Assembly (NCBI RefSeq): GCF_022627955.1
Contig: NZ_JABXGD010000004.1
Span: 283,025-347,024, forward strand
DNA length: 64,000 bases
Direction of reading: 5' to 3'
DNA from: Microbacterium sp. C5A9
GTDB lineage: Bacteria > Actinomycetota > Actinomycetes > Actinomycetales > Microbacteriaceae
The notes below the pieces were generated by a model. That model was not told the origin of the DNA. It ran no database searches and saw only the letters and a list, made by a program, of their open reading frames with translations. A program made the translations under genes and the position numbers. Below, piece after piece: positions 1-9,012 of the stretch (positions within the stretch are counted from its first letter, which is position 1; each line of letters opens with the position of its first letter).

Positions 1-561
1 CAGCGCGGTCGGGTCGGCGAGACCCGCGTCGCAGACCATCAGGATGGTGCCCACGTTGACGGCGAGGAACGGCGAGTTCACCGTGCTCGTCACCGTCACG
101 GTGCTGCCGTCGGCGACCGCCGAGACGTTCTCGTCGATGACCGAGCCGTACGAGAACGTCGCGTTCGCGGGGTCGGCGTTGTAGTTCAGGTTGTCGGCGA
201 CGGTCTGGGCGGTGAACTCCGACCCGTCGGCGCAGGTGATCCCGTCCTTGAGGGTGAAGACGACCTCGGTGCCCGTCTCCTCCCAGCTCTCGGCGAGCCA
301 CGGCTCGAACTCGCCGTCGGGCGTGACCGAGATCAGCGACTCGTAGGCGAGGCTCACGACGCCCCAGGTGTCGGGCGAGATCGCCTTCATCGGGTTGAGA
401 TCGCCGGGATCGTCGTTCACGGCGGTGACGAAGGTGCCACCGGAGACGAAGTCACCCTCGGCAGGGGCCTCGCTCGCATCGGGCGAGCCCGCACACGACG
501 TCAGTGTCAGCGCGAGGACGGAGAGAGCGGCGGCCACGGGTACTGCGGTACTGCGTTTCAT
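1..561 (-). CDS. Peptide-type ABC transporter substrate-binding lipoprotein (partial)
   Basis: The gene starts at the ATG read leftward from 561 and runs off the window, so only the first 187 residues are visible. A signal peptide ends in a lipobox (LTSC, Cys23), predicting a membrane-anchored lipoprotein. The following sequence (GGTFVTAVNDDPGDLNP, then WLAESWEETGTEVVFTLKDG) is typical of family 5 oligopeptide/dipeptide/nickel binding proteins. A GGAG ribosome site precedes the start. It lies 46 bp downstream of the hydantoinase gene on the same strand and probably belongs to that operon, with permeases expected outside the window. The ligand is unknown; a small peptide or cyclic amide is an inference from the neighbours. 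Confidence 0.88.
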   Translation of the reverse strand, partial: MKRSTAVPVAAALSVLALTLTSCAGSPDASEAPAEGDFVSGGTFVTAVNDDPGDLNPMKAISPDTWGVVSLAYESLISVTPDGEFEPWLAESWEETGTEVVFTLKDGITCADGSEFTAQTVADNLNYNADPANATFSYGSVIDENVSAVADGSTVTVTSTVNSPFLAVNVGTILMVCDAGLADPTAL

Positions 562-607
562 AGCGATCTCCTGATTTCGGGTGGGGGTGATGCTGCGGAG
601 CGGTAGA

Positions 608-2182
608 TCAGCGGACGGGCATCTCGGCCGACAGCCGGGCGAGAGGTCCTGCGGCTTTGACCGTCACGTTCACGGTCGGCAGCGTGGTGTACGGCACGTG
701 GGTCTCGAGGACTTCGACGACCGACACCTGCAGCGGGTCGGCTCCGGCCTGGATCGCCTTCGCGATCGCGGCTTCGGATGCCTGTTCGATGGCGGACTCG
801 CGATCGCCCATCGGGGCCATCTGGTCGGCCCTGCCACCGGCGAGCGAGATGGCCGCCCCGACCGCATTGGCGACGCCGCCGTGCTCGGGGCGCAGGATGC
901 TGCCCGCGCTCGCGAGCCGGTCGGGGACGAGGAACCCTCCGCCGCCGACGACGACGAGCGGGATGTCCATCCGGCCGAGCGAGAGTCGTTCGACGGCCTC
1001 TTCCAGACGGTCTGCGACGGCGGCGAGCGCCCTCTCGAGGGCCTCGGTCACCGACGACGTCAGGGGCGGGAGCGTGCGACCGGCGACCGGGTTCCCGGCC
1101 AGCGCCGCCGCATCCGTCAGCGTGGGGGTGGACCCGCCGAACAGCAGCCCCTCCCTGTCGATGCGGTAGCCGACCGAGTCGGGTCCGACCCGACCGGAGG
1201 CGACGTCGATCACGGTGCCTCCGCCGATGCCGACGCTGAGGATGTCGGGCATACGGAAGTTGGTGCGCACGCCGCCGATCTCGCGCGGCAGCGTGGACTC
1301 GCGGGGGAAACCTCCCACGACCACGCCGAGATCGGAGGTCGTCCCTCCCACGTCGATGACGATCGCGTCGTCATGTCCTGAGAGATAGGCGGCACCGCGA
1401 ATGGAGTTGGCGGGGCCGGAGCCGATGGTCAGCACCGGGTACTGCGCGGCGTAGTCGAGCGACATCAGCGTGCCGTCGTTCTGTGCGAAGAAGGTCGTCG
1501 CGTCGAGGCCCTCCTCGGCGACGACGGTCACGAGCGCCTCGGTCACCGAGCGGGCGACGCTGTACAGCGCGGCGTTGAGCAGCGTCGCGTTCTCGCGCTC
1601 CAGGAGCCCGGTGGGCCCGATGTCCTGGCTCAGGAAGACCCGCGTGTCCTGGCCGAGATGGCCGCGCAGGAGTTCGGCGACCTCGAGCTCCTGCTCGGGC
1701 GACGACGGGCTGAAGATGCCGGCCACGGCGATGGCGTCGAACTGTTCGAGCCCGTCGACGAAGCGCAGGATGCCGTCACGGTCGAGCGGTGCGATCGGCG
1801 TTCCGTCGACCATGTGACCGCCGCCGAGCATCGTCGATCCTGCCAGCACCATGCGCACGAGGTCGTCCGGCCAGCCGGTGAGGGGCGGGTACTCGGTCGC
1901 GGCCGGCGCGCCGAGACGGATCATCGCGACCCTGTCGAGCTGGCGACGCTGCACGATCGCGTTGGTCGCATGGGTGGTGCCGAGCATGACCCGGGAGACG
2001 CGGGAGCGGTCGTCGCCGATCGCGGCGAGGACGTCGCTGATGCCCGCGCGTATGCCGCCGGTGATGTCGTCGGTCGTGGCTCGCTTGGTCCAGGCGAGAA
2101 CGCGGCCCTCACCGTCGAGCACGACGGCGTCGGTGTTGGTGCCGCCGACATCGACGCCGATCGAGAGATCACGGGCGGTCAT
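608..2182 (-). CDS. Hydantoinase/oxoprolinase family protein
   Basis: A 524-residue protein of the HyuA/oxoprolinase N-terminal family, which uses ATP to open cyclic amides such as hydantoins or 5-oxoproline. The actin-like phosphate loop is near the start (GVDVGGTNTDAVVL, residues about 8-21), followed by GTTHATNAIVQR and a second ASKHA motif IDVGGTTSDLGVVVGG in the middle. Its ATG overlaps the stop of the DUF917 gene by 4 bp (ATGA), implying translational coupling. The family often occurs with a separate HyuB subunit; none is visible here, and the partner is instead DUF917. Substrate not determinable from sequence. Confidence 0.88.
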   Translation of the reverse strand: MTARDLSIGVDVGGTNTDAVVLDGEGRVLAWTKRATTDDITGGIRAGISDVLAAIGDDRSRVSRVMLGTTHATNAIVQRRQLDRVAMIRLGAPAATEYPPLTGWPDDLVRMVLAGSTMLGGGHMVDGTPIAPLDRDGILRFVDGLEQFDAIAVAGIFSPSSPEQELEVAELLRGHLGQDTRVFLSQDIGPTGLLERENATLLNAALYSVARSVTEALVTVVAEEGLDATTFFAQNDGTLMSLDYAAQYPVLTIGSGPANSIRGAAYLSGHDDAIVIDVGGTTSDLGVVVGGFPRESTLPREIGGVRTNFRMPDILSVGIGGGTVIDVASGRVGPDSVGYRIDREGLLFGGSTPTLTDAAALAGNPVAGRTLPPLTSSVTEALERALAAVADRLEEAVERLSLGRMDIPLVVVGGGGFLVPDRLASAGSILRPEHGGVANAVGAAISLAGGRADQMAPMGDRESAIEQASEAAIAKAIQAGADPLQVSVVEVLETHVPYTTLPTVNVTVKAAGPLARLSAEMPVR

Positions 2183-3285
2183 CGGGACACTCCTTCGAAC
2201 GGGACGTAGGGCAGGTCGTATCCGAAGGCGGCGGGGCCCGCCAGCTGCAGCCCCCTGGGTGTGCGCCAGATCGGATCGCAGGCCCAGGCGAGCACCGAGA
2301 CACGCTGCCCGAAGCGGAGCATCTCTGTCGTGATGGCGTGACCGGTCTCCGCATCGATGATCGTGATGAGGTCGGGAACGCTCACCAGCACCTCGCCGTC
2401 CTCGAGCACGAGCAGATTCTCGTTCTGCAGCTCGAGGCGCTGCAGGCGTCCACGATCGGCGCCCGTGCCGGTGATGGTGACCGAGCCGCGCACGAAGCCG
2501 GCCACGGTGCGGCGGTCGAGGTCGGTGATCTTGCCCGTCATCAGCACTCGTGCATCGAGTTCGGCGGCGACCGCGGCGACAGGGGTGGACGACGACATCA
2601 GTGCGTGGCCGACCCGGATGGCCGCGCTCACCGTGCCTTCGATGACCGCGCCGCGCACCGTGTCGGCGGTCATCGGGTAGTGCGCGCCGATGCAGATCGA
2701 ACCGCTCGCGACGGTGAGTGCGCGTGCGTGCCGCTCGAGCCAGTGCAGGTCGATCGTCTTCATCACCGAGATGTTGCCGACGACGTCGCTCTGCACGGCC
2801 CACTCGCACGGGACACCCGCGACGTTCATGGCGACCATGGCGGCATCGGGGAAGGCGCGGCCCATGCCGTCGGCGTCGAGCACCTGGAGTCCGAGTCGCG
2901 CGGCCCATCCGATGGGCTGGACACCGTTGCTGCCGCCGATCTCCGCCGCCATCAGGGTGGTGACCTTGCGACCGAGCAGCCGCTCGGCCTCGGCGAGGAG
3001 CGCGTGGATCTGACCGGTGGCGGAGAGCATCTCGATGCCGACGGTCGGAGCACCGATGCCCGACATCAGGATGACGACGTCGTCGGCTCCCAGGTCGTCG
3101 ACCGTGACCAGGGGAACCGGGCCGTGCTCGCGGAGAGCGTTCTCGACCATGATCTGGGCGGTGTAGACGGCGCCGCCGCCGCCGGTGCCGAAGATGGCGG
3201 TGCCGACCCCGAGGGCGGCGATGTCGTCTGCCGTGATCTCGGTGATCTGCGCCGCGGGGGGTGCGGCGGGTGAAGTCTGGGCCAT
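2179..3285 (-). CDS. DUF917 (S-Me-THD) domain protein
   Basis: A 368-residue member of the DUF917 family, now named after S-methyl thiohydantoin desulfurase. The glycine-rich segment GTAIFGTGGGGAVYTAQ is at about residues 23-39. DUF917 proteins very commonly sit beside hydantoinase/oxoprolinase genes, as here (4-bp overlap), and probably work with them on a cyclic amide or thio-amide. The start at 3285 is preferred to an in-frame start 81 bp upstream: a -10 box (TACGGT, 3293-3298 on the minus strand) lies 7 nt before this ATG, so the message is probably leaderless and the longer form would not be transcribed. Confidence 0.83.
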   Translation of the reverse strand: MAQTSPAAPPAAQITEITADDIAALGVGTAIFGTGGGGAVYTAQIMVENALREHGPVPLVTVDDLGADDVVILMSGIGAPTVGIEMLSATGQIHALLAEAERLLGRKVTTLMAAEIGGSNGVQPIGWAARLGLQVLDADGMGRAFPDAAMVAMNVAGVPCEWAVQSDVVGNISVMKTIDLHWLERHARALTVASGSICIGAHYPMTADTVRGAVIEGTVSAAIRVGHALMSSSTPVAAVAAELDARVLMTGKITDLDRRTVAGFVRGSVTITGTGADRGRLQRLELQNENLLVLEDGEVLVSVPDLITIIDAETGHAITTEMLRFGQRVSVLAWACDPIWRTPRGLQLAGPAAFGYDLPYVPFEGVSR

Positions 3286-3359
3286 GTGTCTCACCGTACG
3301 TAGGCTTCTGATGCCGGACAATGTTTCGTGCATCCAGTGTTTCCGGGCATACTGTGCGC
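3286..3359. promoter_or_regulatory. Divergent leaderless promoters with direct repeats
   Basis: This 74-bp gap separates the DUF917 operon from the PucR gene. On the minus strand TACGGT (3293-3298) stands 7 nt before the DUF917 ATG. On the plus strand CATACT (3348-3353) stands 6 nt before the PucR ATG. Between them are two similar direct repeats, AATGTTTCGTG at 3320 and AGTGTTTCCGG at 3336, 16 bp apart, a plausible site for the adjacent regulator. The -10 boxes and repeats are seen; their function is inferred. Confidence 0.5.
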
Positions 3360-4838
3360 ATGGCACAGTACTCGCTGCGTGATCTGCGCGACGACGCCGA
3401 CCGGCTCGGCCTGAGACTGCATGCGGGTCCGGTCGACGACCGCCAGGTCGTCCGCGTCGATCTGGCGTCGATAGACCGTCTCGACGCCCTGGCGACCGGC
3501 ACTCTCGCGATCATCGGCGGCGACGACCAGCCGCCGCCGTTCCGCGTCGACGTCGCTCTTCGGCAGGCGAGCGCGCGTCGCCTCGCCGGTCTGGTCTTCA
3601 CCGCGCCGATCACCCTCGCCGAGACGGCCAGGGTGCTCGCCGATCGCGGCGGCGTACCCGTCTTCTCGGCGACGGGCGTCGGTGCGGCGGACCTCGCCAA
3701 GACCATCGACCGAGCGATCTCGGGGGGCGCGTCCGAGGCGATGATGCGCGGAGCACACGCCATCACGATCGCCACCGAGGTGGCCGCCACGGAGGCGAGC
3801 TCGACCGACAGCATCCTCTCCGCCGCCGGTGCGGCCCTGGGCACCGAGCTGTCGGTCGACGCCGACCCGTCCGTACCGTGGACCGACGCGGCTGCCGTGT
3901 TCATCGGCGAGGTGCCCATCGGCAGGCTGGTGGCCGCGCGCATGGACGGCGCCACCGAGGTCTCGCTGCCTGTGATCGCCTCGCTGCTCTCGCGCGTGGC
4001 CCAGAGACAGAACCGCGATCGGTACGCCCCGACCCAGTCCCGGGCCGACCTGCTGGTCGAGCTCGTGCTCGCGGACTCGTCGCGGGCTGAGGGATTCGTC
4101 GCCCAAGCGGCCAGACTCGGGTTGCCGCTCGCGCAGTCGCACGCGGTCGCATGGCTCGCTCCGACGCGTCCGACCGATCCCGACGCCCGTGCGCCGCGCA
4201 GCGTGCAGCCGGCCCTCGAGCTGTTCGCACTGCAGCTCGTCGAGTCGCGGGACGAGATGTGGCACGTCGCGTTCCTGCAGGACGACCTGATGCTCGTGTG
4301 CACCGAGGAGCACGGTGCGGGCGATCACCAGCGGCGCGTCCGCGAGGTCGCCATGCTCGTGCAGCATCAGGCACGCGACCTCGCCGGCGCCGACTGGGCG
4401 TACACGCTCGGACTCGGCACTCCTCAGCTCGGCGCGCTGGGCCTGCGACAGTCGGCTGCCGAGGCGCGCATCGCGGCCGAGTCGGCGATCGCCGCCGGGC
4501 GCCTCGGCGGTGTCGAGCTGACAGACGTCACCGGCCTGCGCCGGGTGCTGCTCGACCTCTACGCGTCGCCCATCAGCCGTGAGCTGCTGCACGACATCCT
4601 GCGTCCGCTCGACGATCTCGGTCCGGAGCGCGCCCTGCAGTCGGTGCGCACCCTGCTCGTCTACCTCGCCCATGAGGGCTCGCTCGTGCATGCAGGGAGG
4701 GAGCTGATGCTGCACCCGAACGGGGTCGGATATCGGATGCGTCGGATCCGCGATCTGCTCGGCATCGACCTCAGCGACCCCGACGCCCGCTTCGCCGTCG
4801 AACTGGCCTGCCGGGTGCGGCTGCTCGGCTCCGGCTGA
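3360..4838 (+). CDS. PucR family transcriptional regulator
   Basis: A 492-residue regulator with PucR/CdaR architecture: an N-terminal ligand-sensing region (about 1-120), a central GGDEF-like CdaR region and a C-terminal PucR helix-turn-helix (about 430-490, LLVYLAHEGSLVHAGRELML followed by RMRRIRDLLGIDL). The ATG at 3360 is chosen over an in-frame ATG at 3321 because a -10-like CATACT ends 6 nt before it and no ribosome site is present, fitting a leaderless message. PucR proteins usually control purine, amide or amino-acid catabolism. The divergent DUF917/hydantoinase operon is the likely target; the convergent eight-gene operon ending at 4880 is a second possibility. Confidence 0.86.
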   Translation: MAQYSLRDLRDDADRLGLRLHAGPVDDRQVVRVDLASIDRLDALATGTLAIIGGDDQPPPFRVDVALRQASARRLAGLVFTAPITLAETARVLADRGGVPVFSATGVGAADLAKTIDRAISGGASEAMMRGAHAITIATEVAATEASSTDSILSAAGAALGTELSVDADPSVPWTDAAAVFIGEVPIGRLVAARMDGATEVSLPVIASLLSRVAQRQNRDRYAPTQSRADLLVELVLADSSRAEGFVAQAARLGLPLAQSHAVAWLAPTRPTDPDARAPRSVQPALELFALQLVESRDEMWHVAFLQDDLMLVCTEEHGAGDHQRRVREVAMLVQHQARDLAGADWAYTLGLGTPQLGALGLRQSAAEARIAAESAIAAGRLGGVELTDVTGLRRVLLDLYASPISRELLHDILRPLDDLGPERALQSVRTLLVYLAHEGSLVHAGRELMLHPNGVGYRMRRIRDLLGIDLSDPDARFAVELACRVRLLGSG

Positions 4839-4879
4839 CCGATGACGCCTGCGCGACCGCGGACATGAGCGATCCTCCT

Positions 4880-6469
4880 TCAGCGCACGAACACCCGCTC
4901 GCCGCGGATCCACGTCTCGGCGACGCGCACGGCGGCGATCTCGTCGGCGGGCACGGAGAAGACGTCCCGGTCGAGCACGGCGAAGCTGCCGTCCAGGCCG
5001 GGCGTGAGTGAACCGACACCCGACAGCGGCGAGAGGAGGGCCGCGCGGGAGGTGTACAGGAGCAGCGCCTGCGGCACGGTGATCGCCGCCTCTGCTCCGA
5101 ACTCGGCGCCGTCGTATGTGCGGCGACGCACGGCGGCCTCGACCGAGAGCATCACATCATCGGCTCCGCTCCACGCGGTCGCCGGACGGTCGGACGACAG
5201 CGCCAGCGCTTCGAGCCCGGCGTACAGCCGGGCGATCGGGTACGCGTCCGGCACCTGCTCGACCCGCAGCGCCTTCTCGTACCCGTCGTATTCTGCGAAG
5301 AAGAACACCGTGTGCGTGGCGATGCCGAAGGCCATACGCGCCGACCGCAGCCGCGCGAGGTAGGCGTCGCTGACGATGGTGGCGTGCTCGATGCGCACGG
5401 AGGGGATGCCGTCGAGCCAGGGCTCCTGCTCCTCGAAGAGCTCGACGACGCGGTCGAGCGCCCTGTCGCCCATCGCGTGCACGGCGAGCTGCACGCCGTT
5501 GCGGCGCGCCCAGTCGCCGGCCGCGAGCACGTCGGCGTCATCGACCAGCCGCAGGCCGTGGTCGCACGAGTCCGGGTAGGCCTCATGCACCCACGCCGTG
5601 CGGTTCGAGTACGCGCCGTCGAGCACGACCTTCACCCCCGCGATCCGCACCTGCCCCTCGCGGTCGTCGGCCACGAGATCCGCGAGCGGTTCGGCGGGGT
5701 CCCAGCCGGGATACAGGGCCACGCGTGTGCGCAGTCCGCGTGCGGCGGCGGCCCGGAAGGTCTCGAGCGGACGATCGATGCGCGACGACAGCAGGTCGCA
5801 CACCGCGACGATGCCCCGCGACGACAGCTCCTCGCCGATGATCACGATCGCGTCGATCTGCTCGTCGCGGCTCGGCGCCGGGATGAACGCGGCCACGGCC
5901 TCGACGGCCGCGATCTCGGTCAGCACGCCATTCGGACGCCCGTCGACGTCGCGCTCGAACCGCGCCCCGTCGGGATCGGGGGTCGACGCCGTGATGCCGG
6001 CGATCTCGAGCGCCCTGGTGTTGCACACGGCCGAGTGCGCGTCGCAGCGCCACACCAGCACCGGTCGATCGGTCTCGATGCGGTCGAGGTCGGAGGCGGT
6101 CGGCATCCGACCGCCCGGGAACTTCGTGTCGTCGAAGCCGCGCCCGAGCACCCAGGCATCCGGGCCGGAGACGGTCGCCGCGTGGCGCCCGAGCGTCTCG
6201 ACCAGCTCGTCGATGCGGGTGATCGCCGGGGGGAAGCACTCGACGGCCGCCGCCGTGCCCGCGAGCAGCGCGGGATGGGTGTGGCTGTCGAGGAGTCCGG
6301 GGAGCACCGTGCGTCCGCCGAGGTCGACGGCATCCGACTCGACGACGTCTGCGGCGTCTCCGACCCAGTCGACGAGTCCGTCGACGATGCGGAACGCCGA
6401 TGCGAACGCCGTCTCGGAGGCGCCGGTGAACACCCGGCCGTTGATGAAGGTGAGGGCGCCCACGGTCAC
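4880..6469 (-). CDS. YtcJ-type metal-dependent amidohydrolase
   Basis: A 529-residue amidohydrolase of the YtcJ/N-substituted formamide deformylase type. The HxH metal site (LDSHTHP, His63 and His65) follows a short beta-sandwich segment. Further conserved blocks are KVVLDGAYSNRTAWVHEAY, AVHAMGDRALDRVVELFE and RIEHATIV. Known relatives hydrolyse N-formyl or other small amides; the substrate here is unknown. It is the last gene of the operon that begins with HMG-CoA reductase and overlaps the preceding amidohydrolase by 4 bp. Having two such enzymes in tandem suggests two amide cleavages or two related substrates. Confidence 0.85.
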   Translation of the reverse strand: MTVGALTFINGRVFTGASETAFASAFRIVDGLVDWVGDAADVVESDAVDLGGRTVLPGLLDSHTHPALLAGTAAAVECFPPAITRIDELVETLGRHAATVSGPDAWVLGRGFDDTKFPGGRMPTASDLDRIETDRPVLVWRCDAHSAVCNTRALEIAGITASTPDPDGARFERDVDGRPNGVLTEIAAVEAVAAFIPAPSRDEQIDAIVIIGEELSSRGIVAVCDLLSSRIDRPLETFRAAAARGLRTRVALYPGWDPAEPLADLVADDREGQVRIAGVKVVLDGAYSNRTAWVHEAYPDSCDHGLRLVDDADVLAAGDWARRNGVQLAVHAMGDRALDRVVELFEEQEPWLDGIPSVRIEHATIVSDAYLARLRSARMAFGIATHTVFFFAEYDGYEKALRVEQVPDAYPIARLYAGLEALALSSDRPATAWSGADDVMLSVEAAVRRRTYDGAEFGAEAAITVPQALLLYTSRAALLSPLSGVGSLTPGLDGSFAVLDRDVFSVPADEIAAVRVAETWIRGERVFVR

Positions 6470-7935
6470 AGGGCCCGGTGGGTGAAGCGCCCGCCGAGCA
6501 GGGTGGCCGCGACCGGCATGCTGCGCAGCTGGTCACGGTCGCTCGCGTACGGGTCGCGGTCGCTGATCACCAGATCGGCCGGTTGCCCGACCTCGAGCGA
6601 GGTGCGCACGGATGCCGCGAGCGCCACGTCGAGCGGAAGCCTCTGCTCCGGGTGCCAGGCGTCGCGGTCGCCGCGGCTGCGGGCGGTGGCGGCGCTGAGC
6701 GAGATCCACGGATCGAGCGGGGCCACCGGAGCGTCGGATCCGAGGCGCAGCGTCGCCCCCGAGCGGTGCAGCGACCCGAACGCGAAGGCGCGTCCGGTGC
6801 GACCGGACCAGTGGCGGTCGGCGACGTCGCGGTCGTCCATGGCGTGCTCCGGCTGCACGCTCGCGATGAGTCCGAGCTGCGCGAAGCGGGCGAAGTCGTC
6901 GTCGCGCACGAGCTGAGCGTGTTCGATCACTCCCTTCATGCCGAGCTCCTCGAAGGTGTCGAGCACCTCGGTGTTGGCACGGTCGCCGATCGCATGCACC
7001 GCGGCCTCGATCCCGGCGCCGCGGGCGCGATCGAGCAGGCGCCGCAGCTCGGGGATCGGCACGCTCTCCATGCCGCACGCGTGCGGGTGGCCGGGGTCCA
7101 TGCCGGGATACGGGTCCCAGCACCAGGCCGTGCGCGTGTTGAGAGATCCGTCGACGACCACCTTGAGCCGGCCGAAGGTGATGAGACCGGCCTCGTCGAC
7201 GACGTCGCCGGTGCGGCGCCCCGCAGCGATGACGGATTCGAGCAGGTCCGGCCACACCGCGATGTCGGCGCGGAGGCTCGTCAGCCCTGCGGCGGTGCGC
7301 GCGGACCACTCCGCGATGTTGTCGGTCTTCTCGTACTCGACGATGCCGACGACTCCGCGTGCCGCGGCCGCATCGGCCGCCTCGGCGAACGCGCCCGCCG
7401 GCAGCTGAGACGCCTCGTCGAAGGAGTGCAGCAGGCCGATCCACGGCCCTTCCCTCAGCAGGCCGGTCTCGTCGATCTCGACGCCGAGTCGCACGGCGGC
7501 CGCGCGATTCATCCACCCGCAGTGCAGGTCGCCGCTCACGAGGACCACCGGGATGTCGGAGACGGTGGCTTCGAGAGCCGCGAGGGAAGCCGGCACCGGC
7601 CACAGCCCGTCGCGGAAACCGTAGCCCATCAGCATCCCGTCGGTGAGCGGTGCGCCGTCGGCACGCGCACGGCGCACGATGGCGAGCACATCGTCGGCGC
7701 TGCGCGTCTCGGTGAGGTCGAGCCGTCGGCGGCGGATGACGTGCTGGGTGAAATGCACGTGCGCGTCCCAGAACGCGGGTCCGATCCAGCGGCCGTCGCC
7801 CTCCACCACCTCGCCACGCGAGGGGACCGTGCCCGATGGTGCGACCGCGGCGATCAGCCGGTCTCGCACGACGACGTCGACAGGTGCTCCGCCGTCGTAG
7901 GGGCGGACACCGCGGAGGGTGAGGGTGTCGGTCAT
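6466..7935 (-). CDS. YtcJ-type metal-dependent amidohydrolase
   Basis: A 489-residue paralogue of the next gene downstream. The HxH site is in FWDAHVHFT (His59 and His61), and the family blocks KVVVDGSLNTRTAWCWDPY, AVHAIGDRANTEVLD and IEHAQLV are present. It lacks a signal peptide, so it should act in the cytoplasm. Its start overlaps nothing, but its end overlaps the following amidohydrolase (ATGA). It lies 48 bp after the ornithine cyclodeaminase gene. Amide or carbamate hydrolysis is the family expectation; an N-acylated ornithine is an inference from context. Confidence 0.85.
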   Translation of the reverse strand: MTDTLTLRGVRPYDGGAPVDVVVRDRLIAAVAPSGTVPSRGEVVEGDGRWIGPAFWDAHVHFTQHVIRRRRLDLTETRSADDVLAIVRRARADGAPLTDGMLMGYGFRDGLWPVPASLAALEATVSDIPVVLVSGDLHCGWMNRAAAVRLGVEIDETGLLREGPWIGLLHSFDEASQLPAGAFAEAADAAAARGVVGIVEYEKTDNIAEWSARTAAGLTSLRADIAVWPDLLESVIAAGRRTGDVVDEAGLITFGRLKVVVDGSLNTRTAWCWDPYPGMDPGHPHACGMESVPIPELRRLLDRARGAGIEAAVHAIGDRANTEVLDTFEELGMKGVIEHAQLVRDDDFARFAQLGLIASVQPEHAMDDRDVADRHWSGRTGRAFAFGSLHRSGATLRLGSDAPVAPLDPWISLSAATARSRGDRDAWHPEQRLPLDVALAASVRTSLEVGQPADLVISDRDPYASDRDQLRSMPVAATLLGGRFTHRAL

Positions 7936-7983
7936 GATGCTCCTCTCGGCGCCCGTCGGCGCTCGGGGACGTGGGGAGAAAGG

Positions 7984-9012
7984 TCAGGCGACGGGCACGG
8001 GAGACGTCGCGAAGCCGAACAGGTCCTTCGGGTCCTCGGGCGCGGCGACGAGATCGATCGAGGTGTCGATCCCGGTGCCCACGAGGTCGGCGCGCAGGTG
8101 CCGCAGCGCCGAGAAGTCCTCGATCGCGAATCCGACCGAGTCGAAGATCGTGACCTGATCGTGGGCGGTGCGACCGGGCGCGGTGCCGTCGAGCACCCGC
8201 CAGAACTCCGTCACCGGGAAGTCGGGTGCGACATTCTGGATCTCGCCCTCGACACGGGTCTGCGGCGTGTACTCCACGAACACCGGCCCCCGATCGAGGA
8301 TGCGCGGATCCAGCTCGGTCTTGCCAGGGCAGTCGCCGCCGATCGTGTTGATGTGCATGCCCGGTGCCACATCGGCGTCGGTCAGCACCTGCGCCACGGC
8401 CTTGTCGGCCGTGCACGTCGTGACGATGTCGGCGCCCGCGGCGGCCTCCGATGCCGATGCGCACACGGTGATGTCGAAGCCGCGCGGGCCGAGGTTGCGC
8501 ACGAACTTGGCGGACGCCGCGGGGTCGACGTCGTAGATGCGCAGCCGAGAGACGCCGAGCACGCCACGGAAGGCGAGCGCCTGGAACTCGGCCTGACTGC
8601 CTGCACCGATCATCGCCATCGTCGTCGACTCGGGGCGTGCGAGGCGCCGCGCCACCATCGCCGAGGTCGCGGCGGTGCGGAGCGCCGTGAGCATCGTCAT
8701 CTCGGCGAGGAACACCGGATACCCGTTGTGCACGTCGGCGAGGACTCCGAACGCGGTCACCGTCTGATACCCGCGACCGGGGTTGAAGGGGTGACCGTTG
8801 ACGTACTTGAAGGCGTACACGTCGGGGTCGCTGATCGGCATGAGCTCGATCACGCCGAACGGCGTGTGATTGGCCACCCTCTCGCTCTTGTCGAAGGACT
8901 CCCAGCGGCGGAAGTCGGCTTCGATCGTGTCGGCCATCTCGGTCATGATGGTCTCGGCGCCGCGGCGCGCGATCCACTCGATCATGTCCTGCACCCCGAC
9001 GAACGCGGTCAT
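7984..9012 (-). CDS. Ornithine cyclodeaminase
   Basis: A 342-residue ornithine cyclodeaminase/mu-crystallin family protein. It resembles bona fide ornithine cyclodeaminase, which turns L-ornithine into proline and ammonia with bound NAD, more than the alanine dehydrogenase branch. Features are GRGYQTVTAFGVLADVHNGY, the NAD-binding GAGSQAEFQ and the active-site stretch IGGDCPGKTEL that carries the catalytic aspartate. Start overlaps the PaiB-like stop (ATGA). Its presence in the same operon as mevalonate-degrading enzymes is unusual and is the main clue that the substrate carries an ornithine moiety. Confidence 0.87.
   Translation of the reverse strand: MTAFVGVQDMIEWIARRGAETIMTEMADTIEADFRRWESFDKSERVANHTPFGVIELMPISDPDVYAFKYVNGHPFNPGRGYQTVTAFGVLADVHNGYPVFLAEMTMLTALRTAATSAMVARRLARPESTTMAMIGAGSQAEFQALAFRGVLGVSRLRIYDVDPAASAKFVRNLGPRGFDITVCASASEAAAGADIVTTCTADKAVAQVLTDADVAPGMHINTIGGDCPGKTELDPRILDRGPVFVEYTPQTRVEGEIQNVAPDFPVTEFWRVLDGTAPGRTAHDQVTIFDSVGFAIEDFSALRHLRADLVGTGIDTSIDLVAAPEDPKDLFGFATSPVPVA

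Noticed and set aside
608..4303. A 1231-codon open frame on the minus strand running past the DUF917 and PucR genes
   Set aside because: Only its last 524 codons (from 2182) code a recognisable protein. The rest is antisense or out of frame to the DUF917 and PucR genes and has Arg/Ser/Ala-rich shadow composition.
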